Shown: piece after piece, positions 1 to 5,747 of the stretch
Layout: every line of letters starts with the position of its first letter
Position numbering within the stretch: the stretch's first letter is position 1
Source: an uncultured Peptococcaceae bacterium
Lineage (GTDB): Bacteria; Bacillota; Dehalobacteriia; UBA4068; UBA4997
DNA: 18,022 nt
Assembly (NCBI GenBank): GCA_947626615.1
Contig: CANQSW010000012.1
Location: 1 to 18,022 of the forward strand
Direction of reading: 5' to 3'
Notes under the pieces: generated by a model
The model's database searches: none
Told to the model about the DNA's origin: nothing
The model's input: only the letters and a program-made list of their open reading frames with translations
Made by a program: the position numbers and the translations under genes

Positions 1-78
1 GGTTGCAGCGCCACCAAGCCGGGCTGGCGATCTGTCAACCGCAGGTTGCATTTGGGCTATTTGGCGGCTTATACGCCA

Positions 79-120
79 AAACGGCGGGGCAGAACCTCGC
101 CGTTTAATGCTTTATTTTTT
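79..120 (+). terminator. intrinsic terminator reading rightward
   Basis: An 11-bp stem (79-89 with 95-105, one G-T pair) with a 5-nt loop is followed by a T-rich run at 111-120. A second small stem (TTTGGCG/CGCCAAA, about 60-80) lies just before it. The T-run lies on the plus strand, so it mainly ends transcription arriving from left of the window. On the minus strand the stem is followed by only about four Ts, so it may stop dusB transcripts less efficiently. Confidence 0.7.
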
Positions 121-131
121 GCCCGCCGCTA

Positions 132-1121
132 TTACGTCCCAAGCAGAAATTCCGTCAGCGCCTTTTCCACCTCGGCCGCGCTCTGTAACTGGTTGATGCG
201 GCCGCGCAGCGCCGCCGCCCCCGGCAGGCCCTTAACGTAATACGGCAAATGCGTCCGCATCAGGCGCACCGCCGTGTATTCGCCGCATATTTCCGCCTCG
301 CGGCGCAGCTGCCGCACCGCCACTTGCAGGATATCCTCGCGGCCGGGCGGCGGCAGAGGAGGCTTGCCGGCAAAATCCCGCACCAGATCGCGGATAAGCC
401 AGGGGTTGCCGAGCATCGCCCGCCCCACCATCAGCCCGGCGCAGCCGCTTTCCGCGCGGCGTTTTCTGGCCACGGCCACGGAATTTATATCGCCGTTGCC
501 GATAACGGGCACGCCAAGCGGCGAGAGCTCCCGCACCACCGCGGCGATCGGCCCCCAATCGGCCTCCCCGGCATAAAACTGCTGGCGCGTGCGCCCGTGC
601 ACCGTCACCAGCTGGGCGCCTGCTTCCGCCACCCGGCGGGCCACCTGCACCGCGTTGATATTTTCTTCGTCCCAGCCCAGACGCATTTTCACGCTGACGG
701 GCAGCCGCACGGCTTTAACCACGGCTTCCACCACACGCGCCGCCAGCTCCGGGTCGGTCATAAGTTTGCTGCCCTCGCCGTTTTTGACGATCTTCGGCGC
801 TGGGCAGCCCATGTTGATATCCAGCAGCACGATATTGCCGTATTCTTCGGCCTTTTGCTGCACTATAGCCGCCGCGCGGCCCATAAACTCCGGCTGAGAG
901 CCGCAAAGCTGCACGGCCAGCCGCCCCCGCTCTCCCGCCAGGTCGAGCATAGCGAAGGTCTTTTCGCTGCCGTAGCAGAGCGCCATATCCGAGAGCATTT
1001 CGGTGAACACCAGCGCCGGCCCCTGCTCGTGCAGTATCTCGCGGAAGGCGCGGTCGGTCACGCCCGCCATTGGCGCGCAGACTATCGGGTTTTCGGCCAA
1101 AAGCTCAGCAATTCGCGTCAT
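132..1121 (-). CDS. dusB: tRNA-dihydrouridine synthase (DusB family)
   Basis: FMN-dependent enzyme that reduces uridine to dihydrouridine in tRNA, using NADPH. The 329-aa product has the usual family length and a complete TIM-barrel set of motifs: APMAGVTD near residues 16-23, NMGCPAPKI with the catalytic Cys at 106, KMRLGWDE at 145-152, VHGRTRQQ at 174-181, GNGDI at 208-212 and GRAMLGNPW near 233-241. The start overlaps the end of coaX by 17 bp, so the two are probably one transcript with translational coupling; the Shine-Dalgarno sequence before this ATG is weak, which fits coupling. The Bacillota DusB assignment rests on overall motif pattern and length; another Dus subfamily is less likely. 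greA and lysS, often downstream in Bacillota, are not visible in the 131 bases beyond the stop. Confidence 0.93.
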   Translation of the reverse strand: MTRIAELLAENPIVCAPMAGVTDRAFREILHEQGPALVFTEMLSDMALCYGSEKTFAMLDLAGERGRLAVQLCGSQPEFMGRAAAIVQQKAEEYGNIVLLDINMGCPAPKIVKNGEGSKLMTDPELAARVVEAVVKAVRLPVSVKMRLGWDEENINAVQVARRVAEAGAQLVTVHGRTRQQFYAGEADWGPIAAVVRELSPLGVPVIGNGDINSVAVARKRRAESGCAGLMVGRAMLGNPWLIRDLVRDFAGKPPLPPPGREDILQVAVRQLRREAEICGEYTAVRLMRTHLPYYVKGLPGAAALRGRINQLQSAAEVEKALTEFLLGT

Positions 1122-1893
1122 AAGTCTGATCCCGGTTCAGGTCGTAAAGGATCTTCAGGCCGTCCAGTGTCAGCATGGCGTCCACCACGTCCACTGTCTC
1201 GGCCACGGTGGCGATAGCGCTGGAAAGCCCCCCGGTGGCGATAGTCTTGACCTCGCCGCCCATCTCCTGCTTCAGCCGCCGCACCACGCCGTCCAGCATA
1301 CCGGCAAAGCCGTAGACCAGGCCGGATTGCAGCGCCTGCACGGTGTTTTTGGCCAGAGCGTGTTCCGGCACGTCGAACTCCACGCGCGGCAGCTTGGCCG
1401 TGGAATTGCACAGCGCGTCAGCCGATACCGCCACGCCGGGCGCGATCACACCGCCCAGAAAATCGCCGGCGGCGGAAACGCAGTCGAACGTGGTGGCCGT
1501 GCCCAGGTCGATCACGATGATCGAATTGCCGTATTTCGCCCGCCCGGCCACGCCGTTCACCAGACGGTCCGGCCCGATCTCGCGCGGGTTATCCAGCAGC
1601 ACTTTCATGTCGGTGCGGATATCGATAGAGACCACCAGCGGCTTTACGCCCAGATACTTGCGGCAGAGCTTCTGCCACACGTCCACCAGCGGCGGCACGG
1701 TGCTGGAGATCGCCGCGGCGTCCATATCCGCAAAAGCATAGCCCGCCGTGCGCAGCATCGCCAGCAGCATCACAGCGTATTCGTCCTCCGTTTTCTTGCG
1801 GTCGCTGGCGCAGCGGAAGTGGTGCAGGCATTGCTTCGCGTCGTAAACGCCCAGCACGGTATGCGTGTTGCCGATATCTATCACCAGTAGCAT
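1105..1893 (-). CDS. coaX: type III pantothenate kinase
   Basis: Catalyses ATP-dependent phosphorylation of pantothenate, the first step of coenzyme A synthesis; a cytoplasmic ASKHA-fold enzyme. The product from this start is 262 aa, normal for CoaX. The phosphate-binding motif DIGNTHT begins at Asp6, GPDRLVNGVAG carries Asp109, and IDLGTATTFD carries Asp129; GGVIAPG follows at 147-153. I chose the ATG at 1893 because GGAGGGG lies 6-7 nt upstream; an in-frame TTG at 1911 lies before that site and is unlikely. Its own promoter is visible at 1941-1969. It overlaps dusB downstream. Type III kinases are insensitive to CoA feedback and use monovalent cations (family knowledge). Confidence 0.95.
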   Translation of the reverse strand: MLLVIDIGNTHTVLGVYDAKQCLHHFRCASDRKKTEDEYAVMLLAMLRTAGYAFADMDAAAISSTVPPLVDVWQKLCRKYLGVKPLVVSIDIRTDMKVLLDNPREIGPDRLVNGVAGRAKYGNSIIVIDLGTATTFDCVSAAGDFLGGVIAPGVAVSADALCNSTAKLPRVEFDVPEHALAKNTVQALQSGLVYGFAGMLDGVVRRLKQEMGGEVKTIATGGLSSAIATVAETVDVVDAMLTLDGLKILYDLNRDQTYDANC

Positions 1894-1910
1894 GGCTCTC
1901 CCCTCCAACA

Positions 1911-1955
1911 AAAAAACATATTAGAACAACTTCTGCCGTTATTCTAATATGTTTT
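1911..1955 (-). terminator. terminator-like inverted repeat after bioY
   Basis: A perfect 14-bp inverted repeat (1913-1926 with 1942-1955, 15-nt loop) is followed on the minus strand by a run of Ts ending just before the coaX ribosome binding site. The stem is AT-rich, so its strength is uncertain. It probably ends birA-bioY transcription; it could also be a protein-binding palindrome, since it covers the coaX -10 box. Confidence 0.6.
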
Positions 1956-1969
1956 CCCGAAATTGTCCA
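1941..1969 (-). promoter_or_regulatory. sigma-A-type promoter of coaX-dusB
   Basis: On the minus strand TGGACA (1964-1969) and TAGAAT (1941-1946) are separated by exactly 17 bp, 48 bp ahead of the coaX ATG. The -10 box lies inside one arm of the inverted repeat at 1913-1955. A transcript starting here would lack that arm, so it would not form the terminator hairpin, while readthrough from bioY would. Confidence 0.65.
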
Positions 1970-1977
1970 GCTTTTTG

Positions 1978-2517
1978 TCAAAACCGCGGCAGCCCGCGCG
2001 CGTCGGCCACCTTCGCCACGATAGCGGCCAGTGCTATTTTTATCGGCTCAAAAAATACGTACGGCACGCCCCCGGCCACAAAAGCCGCCGTAAAGCTGGG
2101 CAGCTCCAGCAGCATTTTCAGCTGGATAGCGCCGAAGAGATACGCGAACGCCGTCCCCACCACGCAGGCAATGATGCTGCGCGGCCAGGAGAACCCCTTG
2201 CCGCCTTTGGCCAGCAGCGAGATCAGCAAAGCGCTGATGACAAAGCCGTAAATATAGCCGCCCGTCGGCCCCAGCAGCACGCCGAAGCCGCTTTTGAAGT
2301 TGGCGAAGAACGGCAGCCCGATGCCGCCCGCCAGCACCCACACCAACACCGTCGCCACCGCGTATTTGGGCGAAAGCAGCAGACCTATCAGCATAACGGC
2401 CAGGGTCTGCGCCGTTATCGGCACGCTGCCCACCGGCACGGCTATCTGCGAGCATACCACTAACAGCGCCACCAGCATAGCCATCATGGCCAGCTTGCGA
2501 ACGTTAGAAACAGGCAT
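1978..2517 (-). CDS. bioY: biotin transporter BioY (ECF S component)
   Basis: Membrane substrate-capture subunit for biotin uptake, working alone or with the shared energy-coupling module (EcfA, EcfA', EcfT), none of which is in this window. The 179-aa product is almost wholly hydrophobic, with about six predicted membrane segments and the BioY signature GPTGGYIYGF at residues 83-92; VPVGSVPIT near 27-35 is also typical. GGAGGGG lies about 7 nt before the ATG. The gene is downstream of birA on the same strand, so biotin ligase/repressor and importer are probably co-regulated. No separate BirA operator is seen directly ahead of bioY. Confidence 0.93.
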   Translation of the reverse strand: MPVSNVRKLAMMAMLVALLVVCSQIAVPVGSVPITAQTLAVMLIGLLLSPKYAVATVLVWVLAGGIGLPFFANFKSGFGVLLGPTGGYIYGFVISALLISLLAKGGKGFSWPRSIIACVVGTAFAYLFGAIQLKMLLELPSFTAAFVAGGVPYVFFEPIKIALAAIVAKVADARGLPRF

Positions 2518-2532
2518 ATCTTGCCCCTCCAG

Positions 2533-2643
2533 TCATTTTTGATTTGTTTTTATAATTTCATTGCCGCGAAAGTAGCGGCCCTGCCCGCGGCAAAGCTCCA
2601 TTGCTGCGCCATGTACGTCCGGAGCCAAGTCGAGGTAGACCAT
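2533..2643 (-). CDS. possible 36-aa ORF between birA and bioY
   Basis: This open frame begins with ATG at 2643 and ends with TGA at 2533, 15 bases before the bioY start. The product begins MVYLDLAPDV and ends NEIIKTNQK; I do not recognise it. The same frame stays open for 13 codons upstream without a usable start, so it may be a remnant of a longer gene. Only a weak AAGG precedes the ATG. The closeness of its stop to the bioY ribosome binding site would suit a leader peptide or translational coupling, but chance cannot be excluded in this 171-bp gap. Confidence 0.25.
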   Translation of the reverse strand: MVYLDLAPDVHGAAMELCRGQGRYFRGNEIIKTNQK

Positions 2644-2688
2644 GCCGGCCTTATCCCGGCGTAAGACGTTTTGGAACTATGAATTTTT

Positions 2689-3645
2689 CTAGGCGAAAAA
2701 AACGTCGCCGGTGACGAGCGTATACTCGCCGCCTTCGTCGCGCTTCACCAGCAGAGAGCCGTCCTCGTTCATATCCAGCGCCTCGCCGAAAAACGTCTCG
2801 TCCAGCGTACGGATATTAACGCGCTTGCCGAGCGTGATATTATTGGCCAGCCATTCCCGGCGGATACCGGCAAAGCCCTCCCGCGCCAGCAGGTCGTAAT
2901 AATATTCCAGATGATTCAGCACCTCGCCCAGCACCTGCGCCCGGATCACCGGCTTGTCCGAGGCCAGCGCCAGCGTCGTAGCGATATCGCGGATCTCCGG
3001 CGGCAGCTCGCGGTTCAGACAGTTGATGCCGATACCGACGACCACCCATTCCACGCTCTCCACCGAGCCGTGCATCTCGGTCAGCATGCCGCAGACCTTG
3101 CGCCCGTCGATGTAGATATCGTTGGGCCACTTGATACCGGCCGCGTAGCCAAGGGCCCGTAGCCCCGCTGCCACGCCGACAGCCGTAGCGAGGCTCAGCT
3201 GCGGCGCTTTATCCGGCGGTATATGCGGCCGCAACACCAGACTGAACCACACGCCCGTGCCGCTGGGGCTGCTCCAGGCCCGCCCCAGACGCCCGCGCCC
3301 GGCCGTCTGCAAGTCCGCCGCCGCCACCGCGCCGTGCGGCGCGCCAGCGTCCGCCCAACGCTTGGCGTAGATATTGGTGGAATCCACCTCCGTCAGATAT
3401 TTATACTCCTGCCCCAGCCAGGCCGTGTGCAGATACGGCAAAAGCTCCGCCTGGCGGATACCGTTCGGCGCCAGCCGGTAGCCCTTGCGGCGCACCGCCT
3501 CCACGGTATAACCCTCCTGCTCCAGCGCCTGCACGTGCTTCCACACCGCCGCGCGGGAGATGCCCAGCTTTTCGCTGATCTGCTCGCCCGACACGTAATC
3601 GTCCGCCGCGTACAGCAAAGCGAACACGTCGTCCCTTATTGACAT
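2689..3645 (-). CDS. birA: bifunctional biotin ligase / biotin operon repressor
   Basis: Attaches biotin to carrier proteins through biotinyl-AMP and, with that intermediate bound, represses biotin genes. The 318-aa product has an N-terminal winged helix-turn-helix (about residues 5-58; EKLGISRAAVWKHV at 25-38), the biotin loop GRGRLGRAW at 116-124, KWPNDIYIDG at 172-181, GMLTEM, and VVVGIGINCLN at 201-211, then a small C-terminal SH3-like domain. This is the regulatory class of BirA, not the ligase-only class. I chose the ATG at 3645: GGAGG lies 8 nt before it, while the longer frame to 3696 would begin upstream of the promoter -10 box. A matching operator lies at its own promoter, so autoregulation is likely. 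Confidence 0.95.
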   Translation of the reverse strand: MSIRDDVFALLYAADDYVSGEQISEKLGISRAAVWKHVQALEQEGYTVEAVRRKGYRLAPNGIRQAELLPYLHTAWLGQEYKYLTEVDSTNIYAKRWADAGAPHGAVAAADLQTAGRGRLGRAWSSPSGTGVWFSLVLRPHIPPDKAPQLSLATAVGVAAGLRALGYAAGIKWPNDIYIDGRKVCGMLTEMHGSVESVEWVVVGIGINCLNRELPPEIRDIATTLALASDKPVIRAQVLGEVLNHLEYYYDLLAREGFAGIRREWLANNITLGKRVNIRTLDETFFGEALDMNEDGSLLVKRDEGGEYTLVTGDVFFA

Positions 3646-3684
3646 TTGCGCGCCTCCGTCAAAAATATAATGCATTATGCTGCT

Positions 3685-3713
3685 ATTATAAGGCAAGCTC
3701 CGGCATTTGTCAA
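3685..3713 (-). promoter_or_regulatory. promoter of birA-bioY
   Basis: TTGACA (minus strand, 3708-3713) and TATAAT (3685-3690) are both perfect consensus and separated by 17 bp, making this the strongest promoter match in the window. The expected start site is near 3678, giving a short leader of about 30 nt before the birA ATG. The -35 hexamer lies within one half of the BirA-type operator. Confidence 0.85.
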
Positions 3714-3738
3714 CTAAAAATTATAAAAAAGTAAACAA
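3707..3738. promoter_or_regulatory. BirA operator
   Basis: TTGTCAACT (3707-3715), 14 bp, then AGTAAACAA (3730-3738). This matches the known BirA box form TTGTnAACy-N14/15-rGTTnACAA in half-site sequence, spacing and symmetry, with small deviations in each half. It overlaps the birA -35 box, so BirA bound with biotinyl-AMP would block RNA polymerase. The presence of an HTH on the adjacent BirA supports it. Confidence 0.75.
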
Positions 3739-3756
3739 TTATCGCAAAGCCATAAA

Positions 3757-3793
3757 CAAAGGACTTCCCGGCCAGCGACCGAGAAGTCCTTTG
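3757..3793 (-). terminator. strong hairpin at the end of the repeat island
   Basis: An 11-bp perfect stem (3757-3767 with 3783-3793) with a 15-nt loop. On the minus strand it is followed by TTTGTTTATGG, a weak T-tract; on the plus strand only by TTTG. It could end a minus-strand transcript running from the ferritin-like gene through the repeats, and it insulates the birA promoter just beyond. Orientation is inferred. Confidence 0.5.
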
Positions 3794-3839
3794 CAGTTTG
3801 GCTGTTCAATTATGCCGCGCCGGACGCGGAACGACCCAG

Positions 3840-4015
3840 CAGACGCGCCGCTATTGTCGCTGCCTCGCCTTCCGCGACCCAGCAGAAGCGCGCGGTTCGT
3901 CAGCAAGCAAACAGACTGACGACAACGCAGACGCGCCGCTATTGTCGCTTCCTCGCCCTCCGTAACCCAGCAGAAGCGCGCGGTTCGCCAACAAACGAGC
4001 AAACTGACGACACAG
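3840..4015. repeat. two tandem 88-bp units
   Basis: Units start at 3840 and 3928. Both contain GCCGCTATTGTCGC, then CCCAGCAGAAGCGCGCGG, then a GACTG/AACTG-GACGAC segment, with about ten differences between copies. They share the GCCGCTATTGTCGC and CCCAGCAGAAGCGC blocks with the 140-bp array to the right but lack its GGCGTAC hairpin. A degenerate further copy follows at about 4011-4088. Confidence 0.75.
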
Positions 4016-4088
4016 CAGATGACGTGCAGTTGCACCACACTGTTCCGACACCCGGCAGAGACGCAAATGTGCTTGCGGTTCGCCGTAA

Positions 4089-4178
4089 CCAATACCCTGG
4101 CGGGTACCCCTCGCGCAGCCAATACCCTTGCGGGTACCCCTCGCGATTCCAATACCCTTGCGGGTACCCCTCGCGATT
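4089..4178. repeat. 30-bp tandem repeat, three copies
   Basis: Copies start at 4089, 4119 and 4149; the second and third are identical, the first differs at a few positions. A diverged fourth relative lies at about 4264-4293. On the minus strand each copy reads TACCC-GCAA-GGGTA, a 5-bp stem capped by a GNRA-type tetraloop (GCCA in the first copy; TGCCC-TAAT-GGGTA in the diverged one). In one minus frame the repeat translates as NREGYPQGYW, but no ribosome binding site supports translation. Confidence 0.85.
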
Positions 4179-4223
4179 CCAATCAACCATCGCCTACGGC
4201 TCGGTTTCTTGGACGCTCGGCTG

Positions 4224-4335
4224 TCATGCTGCGCCTTCGGCTTGCACTCTTGGGCGCTCGGCTGTACCCATTAGGGCACCCCTCGCGATTCCAATCATGC
4301 TGCGCCTTCGGCTTGCACTCTTGGGCGCTCGGCTG
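4224..4335. repeat. 41-bp exact duplication
   Basis: The segment 4224-4264 recurs without change at 4295-4335, 71 bp later. A diverged relative precedes it at about 4189-4223. Each copy contains a small GCC-GAA-GGC hairpin on the minus strand (GCC-GTA-GGC in the diverged one). Part of the spacer resembles the 30-bp repeat. Confidence 0.85.
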
Positions 4336-4340
4336 CAAAT

Positions 4341-4704
4341 CGCCGGAGGCGTACTCATAGTACGCCGACAAACGAGCAGACTGACAACACAGCAGGCGTG
4401 CTGCTATTGTCGCTGCCTCGCCTTCCGTAACCCAGCAGAAGCGCAAATGTGCCGCAAGATGCTGGGCACTCGGCTGTGAGTCGCCGGAGGCGTACTCATA
4501 GTACGCCGACAAGTGAGGAAGCTGACGACACAGCAGGCGTGCCGCTATTGTCGCTTCCGCGCCTTCCGCAACCCAGCAGAAGCGCAAGAGTGGTGCGAAT
4601 GCAAGGAGTCAGGCTGTGAGTCGCCGGAGGCGTACTTTACGTACGCCGACAAGCGAGCAGACTGACGACACAGCAGGCGTGCCGCTATTGTCGCTTCTGC
4701 GTCT
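4341..4704. repeat. 140-bp tandem repeat array with conserved hairpin
   Basis: About 2.5 units with a 140-141-bp period. Each begins with a stem GGCGTAC/GTACGCC (4348-4366, 4489-4507, 4629-4647) followed by GACGACACAGCAGGCGTG and GCCGCTATTGTCGC. The 5-nt hairpin loop is TCATA in two copies and TTTAC in the third, while the stem is unchanged. The last unit is cut short at the stop codon of the ferritin-like gene. Confidence 0.8.
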
Positions 4705-5544
4705 TTATCGGCAGCCCCAGCAGCCGGAAACAGGTTTGCACTTCCTACACCCCTCGTCGGTCGCGCCGGCCACGTCCTTCTCCGGGCAGCCTTTGGCGGG
4801 GTTGCCCTTGCAGCTCACCTGCCGTTTGGTCTCATGCCCGCAGACGCAGGGGCAGCTGTCGTCGTCCAGGCAGCAATACGTCTTGCAGTCGTCCTCTTCT
4901 TCTGCCTCGGCCGCGGCGGCCGCCGTGTCGGAGCAGGTGCAGCAGGGCATCATAAACGGAATACAGCCGCAGATACAGTTGTTCTTGCCGTCGCCCGTGC
5001 CGCAGCAGGGCCAGCAGCAGGGATTGCAGCAGCATTTTTCCTCTTCTTCCTCGCCCGCCACGCTGCGGCAGGCGCAATCCTGCGCAAACTGATACAGCTC
5101 CGCCAGGCGTTCGCCGTGGTTGCGCGAATCCTGGATCAAGCTCAAAAGCACCTCGCGGTGCGACATTTCCGTCAGATAATTCGCCAGATTTTCGTAATCG
5201 CTGCTCATCTGCATTTCGTTGTAGATAGCTTCTTTGATAGCGCGGCAGAAGCCCTTGGGCTCCTCGATGCAAACTTCGCCCACGCAGTAACATTCGCAGG
5301 TCAGCTCGCGGAGGATCTGCTGCAAAAGGGCGTAATGACGGCGTTCGTCCAAGCTGAACTGGCGGAACATCTCTTTGTCGACCTCGCATTGCGCGTTATC
5401 CACCATGCAGCAATAGAACAGCTCGGCCTCTCTGGCTCTCACCATCGCTTCGGCAAAAATATCCTCCACGCCCTGGCTGCCGGTCTTGCACTCACAATCC
5501 GCGTAAAACGGTTTCTCCTTACACAAACAAAGTTTTCTGGCCAT
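4705..5544 (-). CDS. ferritin-like protein with cysteine-rich C-terminal tail
   Basis: 279 aa, 39 Cys by my count (14%). Residues 25-155 look like a four-helix ferritin-like domain: Glu39/Glu41 in helix 1, DERRH at 66-70 (ExxH) in helix 2, Glu110 in helix 3 and DSRNH at 139-143 in helix 4, where Ser140 stands in the usual Glu position, so the di-iron site may be incomplete. The N-terminus has two CxC pairs (6/8, 17/19). After an acidic stretch (165-169) come three Cys modules: 171-204 (13 Cys, CCC, CC and CxC motifs), 220-235 (6) and 245-278 (6), the first two divided by an Ala/Glu linker. GGAGGT lies about 8 nt before the ATG. No signal peptide is seen. Metal binding or thiol redox is inferred; no named family is recognised for the tail. 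It is divergent from a two-component system. Confidence 0.85.
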   Translation of the reverse strand: MARKLCLCKEKPFYADCECKTGSQGVEDIFAEAMVRAREAELFYCCMVDNAQCEVDKEMFRQFSLDERRHYALLQQILRELTCECYCVGEVCIEEPKGFCRAIKEAIYNEMQMSSDYENLANYLTEMSHREVLLSLIQDSRNHGERLAELYQFAQDCACRSVAGEEEEEKCCCNPCCWPCCGTGDGKNNCICGCIPFMMPCCTCSDTAAAAAEAEEEDDCKTYCCLDDDSCPCVCGHETKRQVSCKGNPAKGCPEKDVAGATDEGCRKCKPVSGCWGCR

Positions 5545-5690
5545 AATATGGACCTCCTTTTTCTCTCTATGGAGTATTCATAATATAGCTTATGGCCGGG
5601 GTGCGGCTTGGTGCTTGTCTGGCCGCCTGACCGGGGGCAAAATTTCCCTTTATTTGCCAGGCAAAACCTGTTAAAATAGAAAAAAAGGCG

Positions 5691-5723
5691 TTTCAGGCTG
5701 ATTTCAGCCGGGCGGCGTATGAT
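5691..5723 (+). promoter_or_regulatory. candidate regulated promoter of the two-component operon
   Basis: A -10-like TATGAT at 5718-5723 has no recognisable -35 box. In its place lie two TTTCAG hexamers (5691 and 5702) with an 11-bp period, the spacing used by OmpR/PhoB-type regulators; the same stretch also holds the palindrome GGCTGA-TT-TCAGCC (5696-5709). Autoregulation by the adjacent response regulator is an inference. Confidence 0.35.
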
Positions 5724-5747
5724 CGTTTACAGACAGGAGGTATGGTT

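Larger units (their letters stand above)
3800..4704. repeat. non-coding repeat island between birA and the ferritin-like gene
   Basis: About 900 bases with no convincing gene: several frames are open on both strands only because stops are rare, none has a good ribosome binding site, and translations merely repeat. The island is a mosaic: two 88-bp units at the left, a degenerate copy near 4011-4088, a 30-bp tandem repeat, a 41-bp duplication, and a 140-bp tandem array at the right. Many units contain short inverted repeats. The rightmost unit runs up to the stop codon of the gene at 4705. Similar dispersed repeats would be expected elsewhere in the genome, but I cannot see that from here. Confidence 0.8.

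Noticed and set aside
3..107. Possible C-terminal end of a plus-strand gene entering from the left (frame ends at TAA 105-107, inside the terminator stem)
   Set aside because: Only 34 codons are visible, no motif is recognisable and the stop lies in the hairpin arm; other frames are open too. Plausible, but not supportable.
249..1217. Long plus-strand ORF opposite dusB and similar long ORFs opposite other genes (for example 11380-12618, 15016-16542)
   Set aside because: Antisense shadows caused by GC-rich third positions; the His/Arg/Gln-rich translations have no domains and the opposite strand has clear genes.
2536..2600. BirA operator or promoter directly ahead of bioY
   Set aside because: A TATAAA-like box near 2550 has no -35 partner, and no TTGTnAAC half-site pair is present.
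3739..4190. Overlapping minus-strand ORFs of 83-147 codons with NREGYPQGYW-type repeats
   Set aside because: All three minus frames are open over the same repeats, no ribosome binding site precedes any of them, and the sequence pattern keeps hairpins rather than one reading frame.
4183..4587. Minus-strand ORF with repeated AYYEYASGD peptides
   Set aside because: It is the translation of the 140-bp array; the conserved feature is the stem GGCGTAC/GTACGCC, and no translation start signal is seen.
3840..4704. CRISPR array
   Set aside because: Units are long, adjacent and diverged, without short constant repeats alternating with unique equal-length spacers, and no cas genes are nearby.
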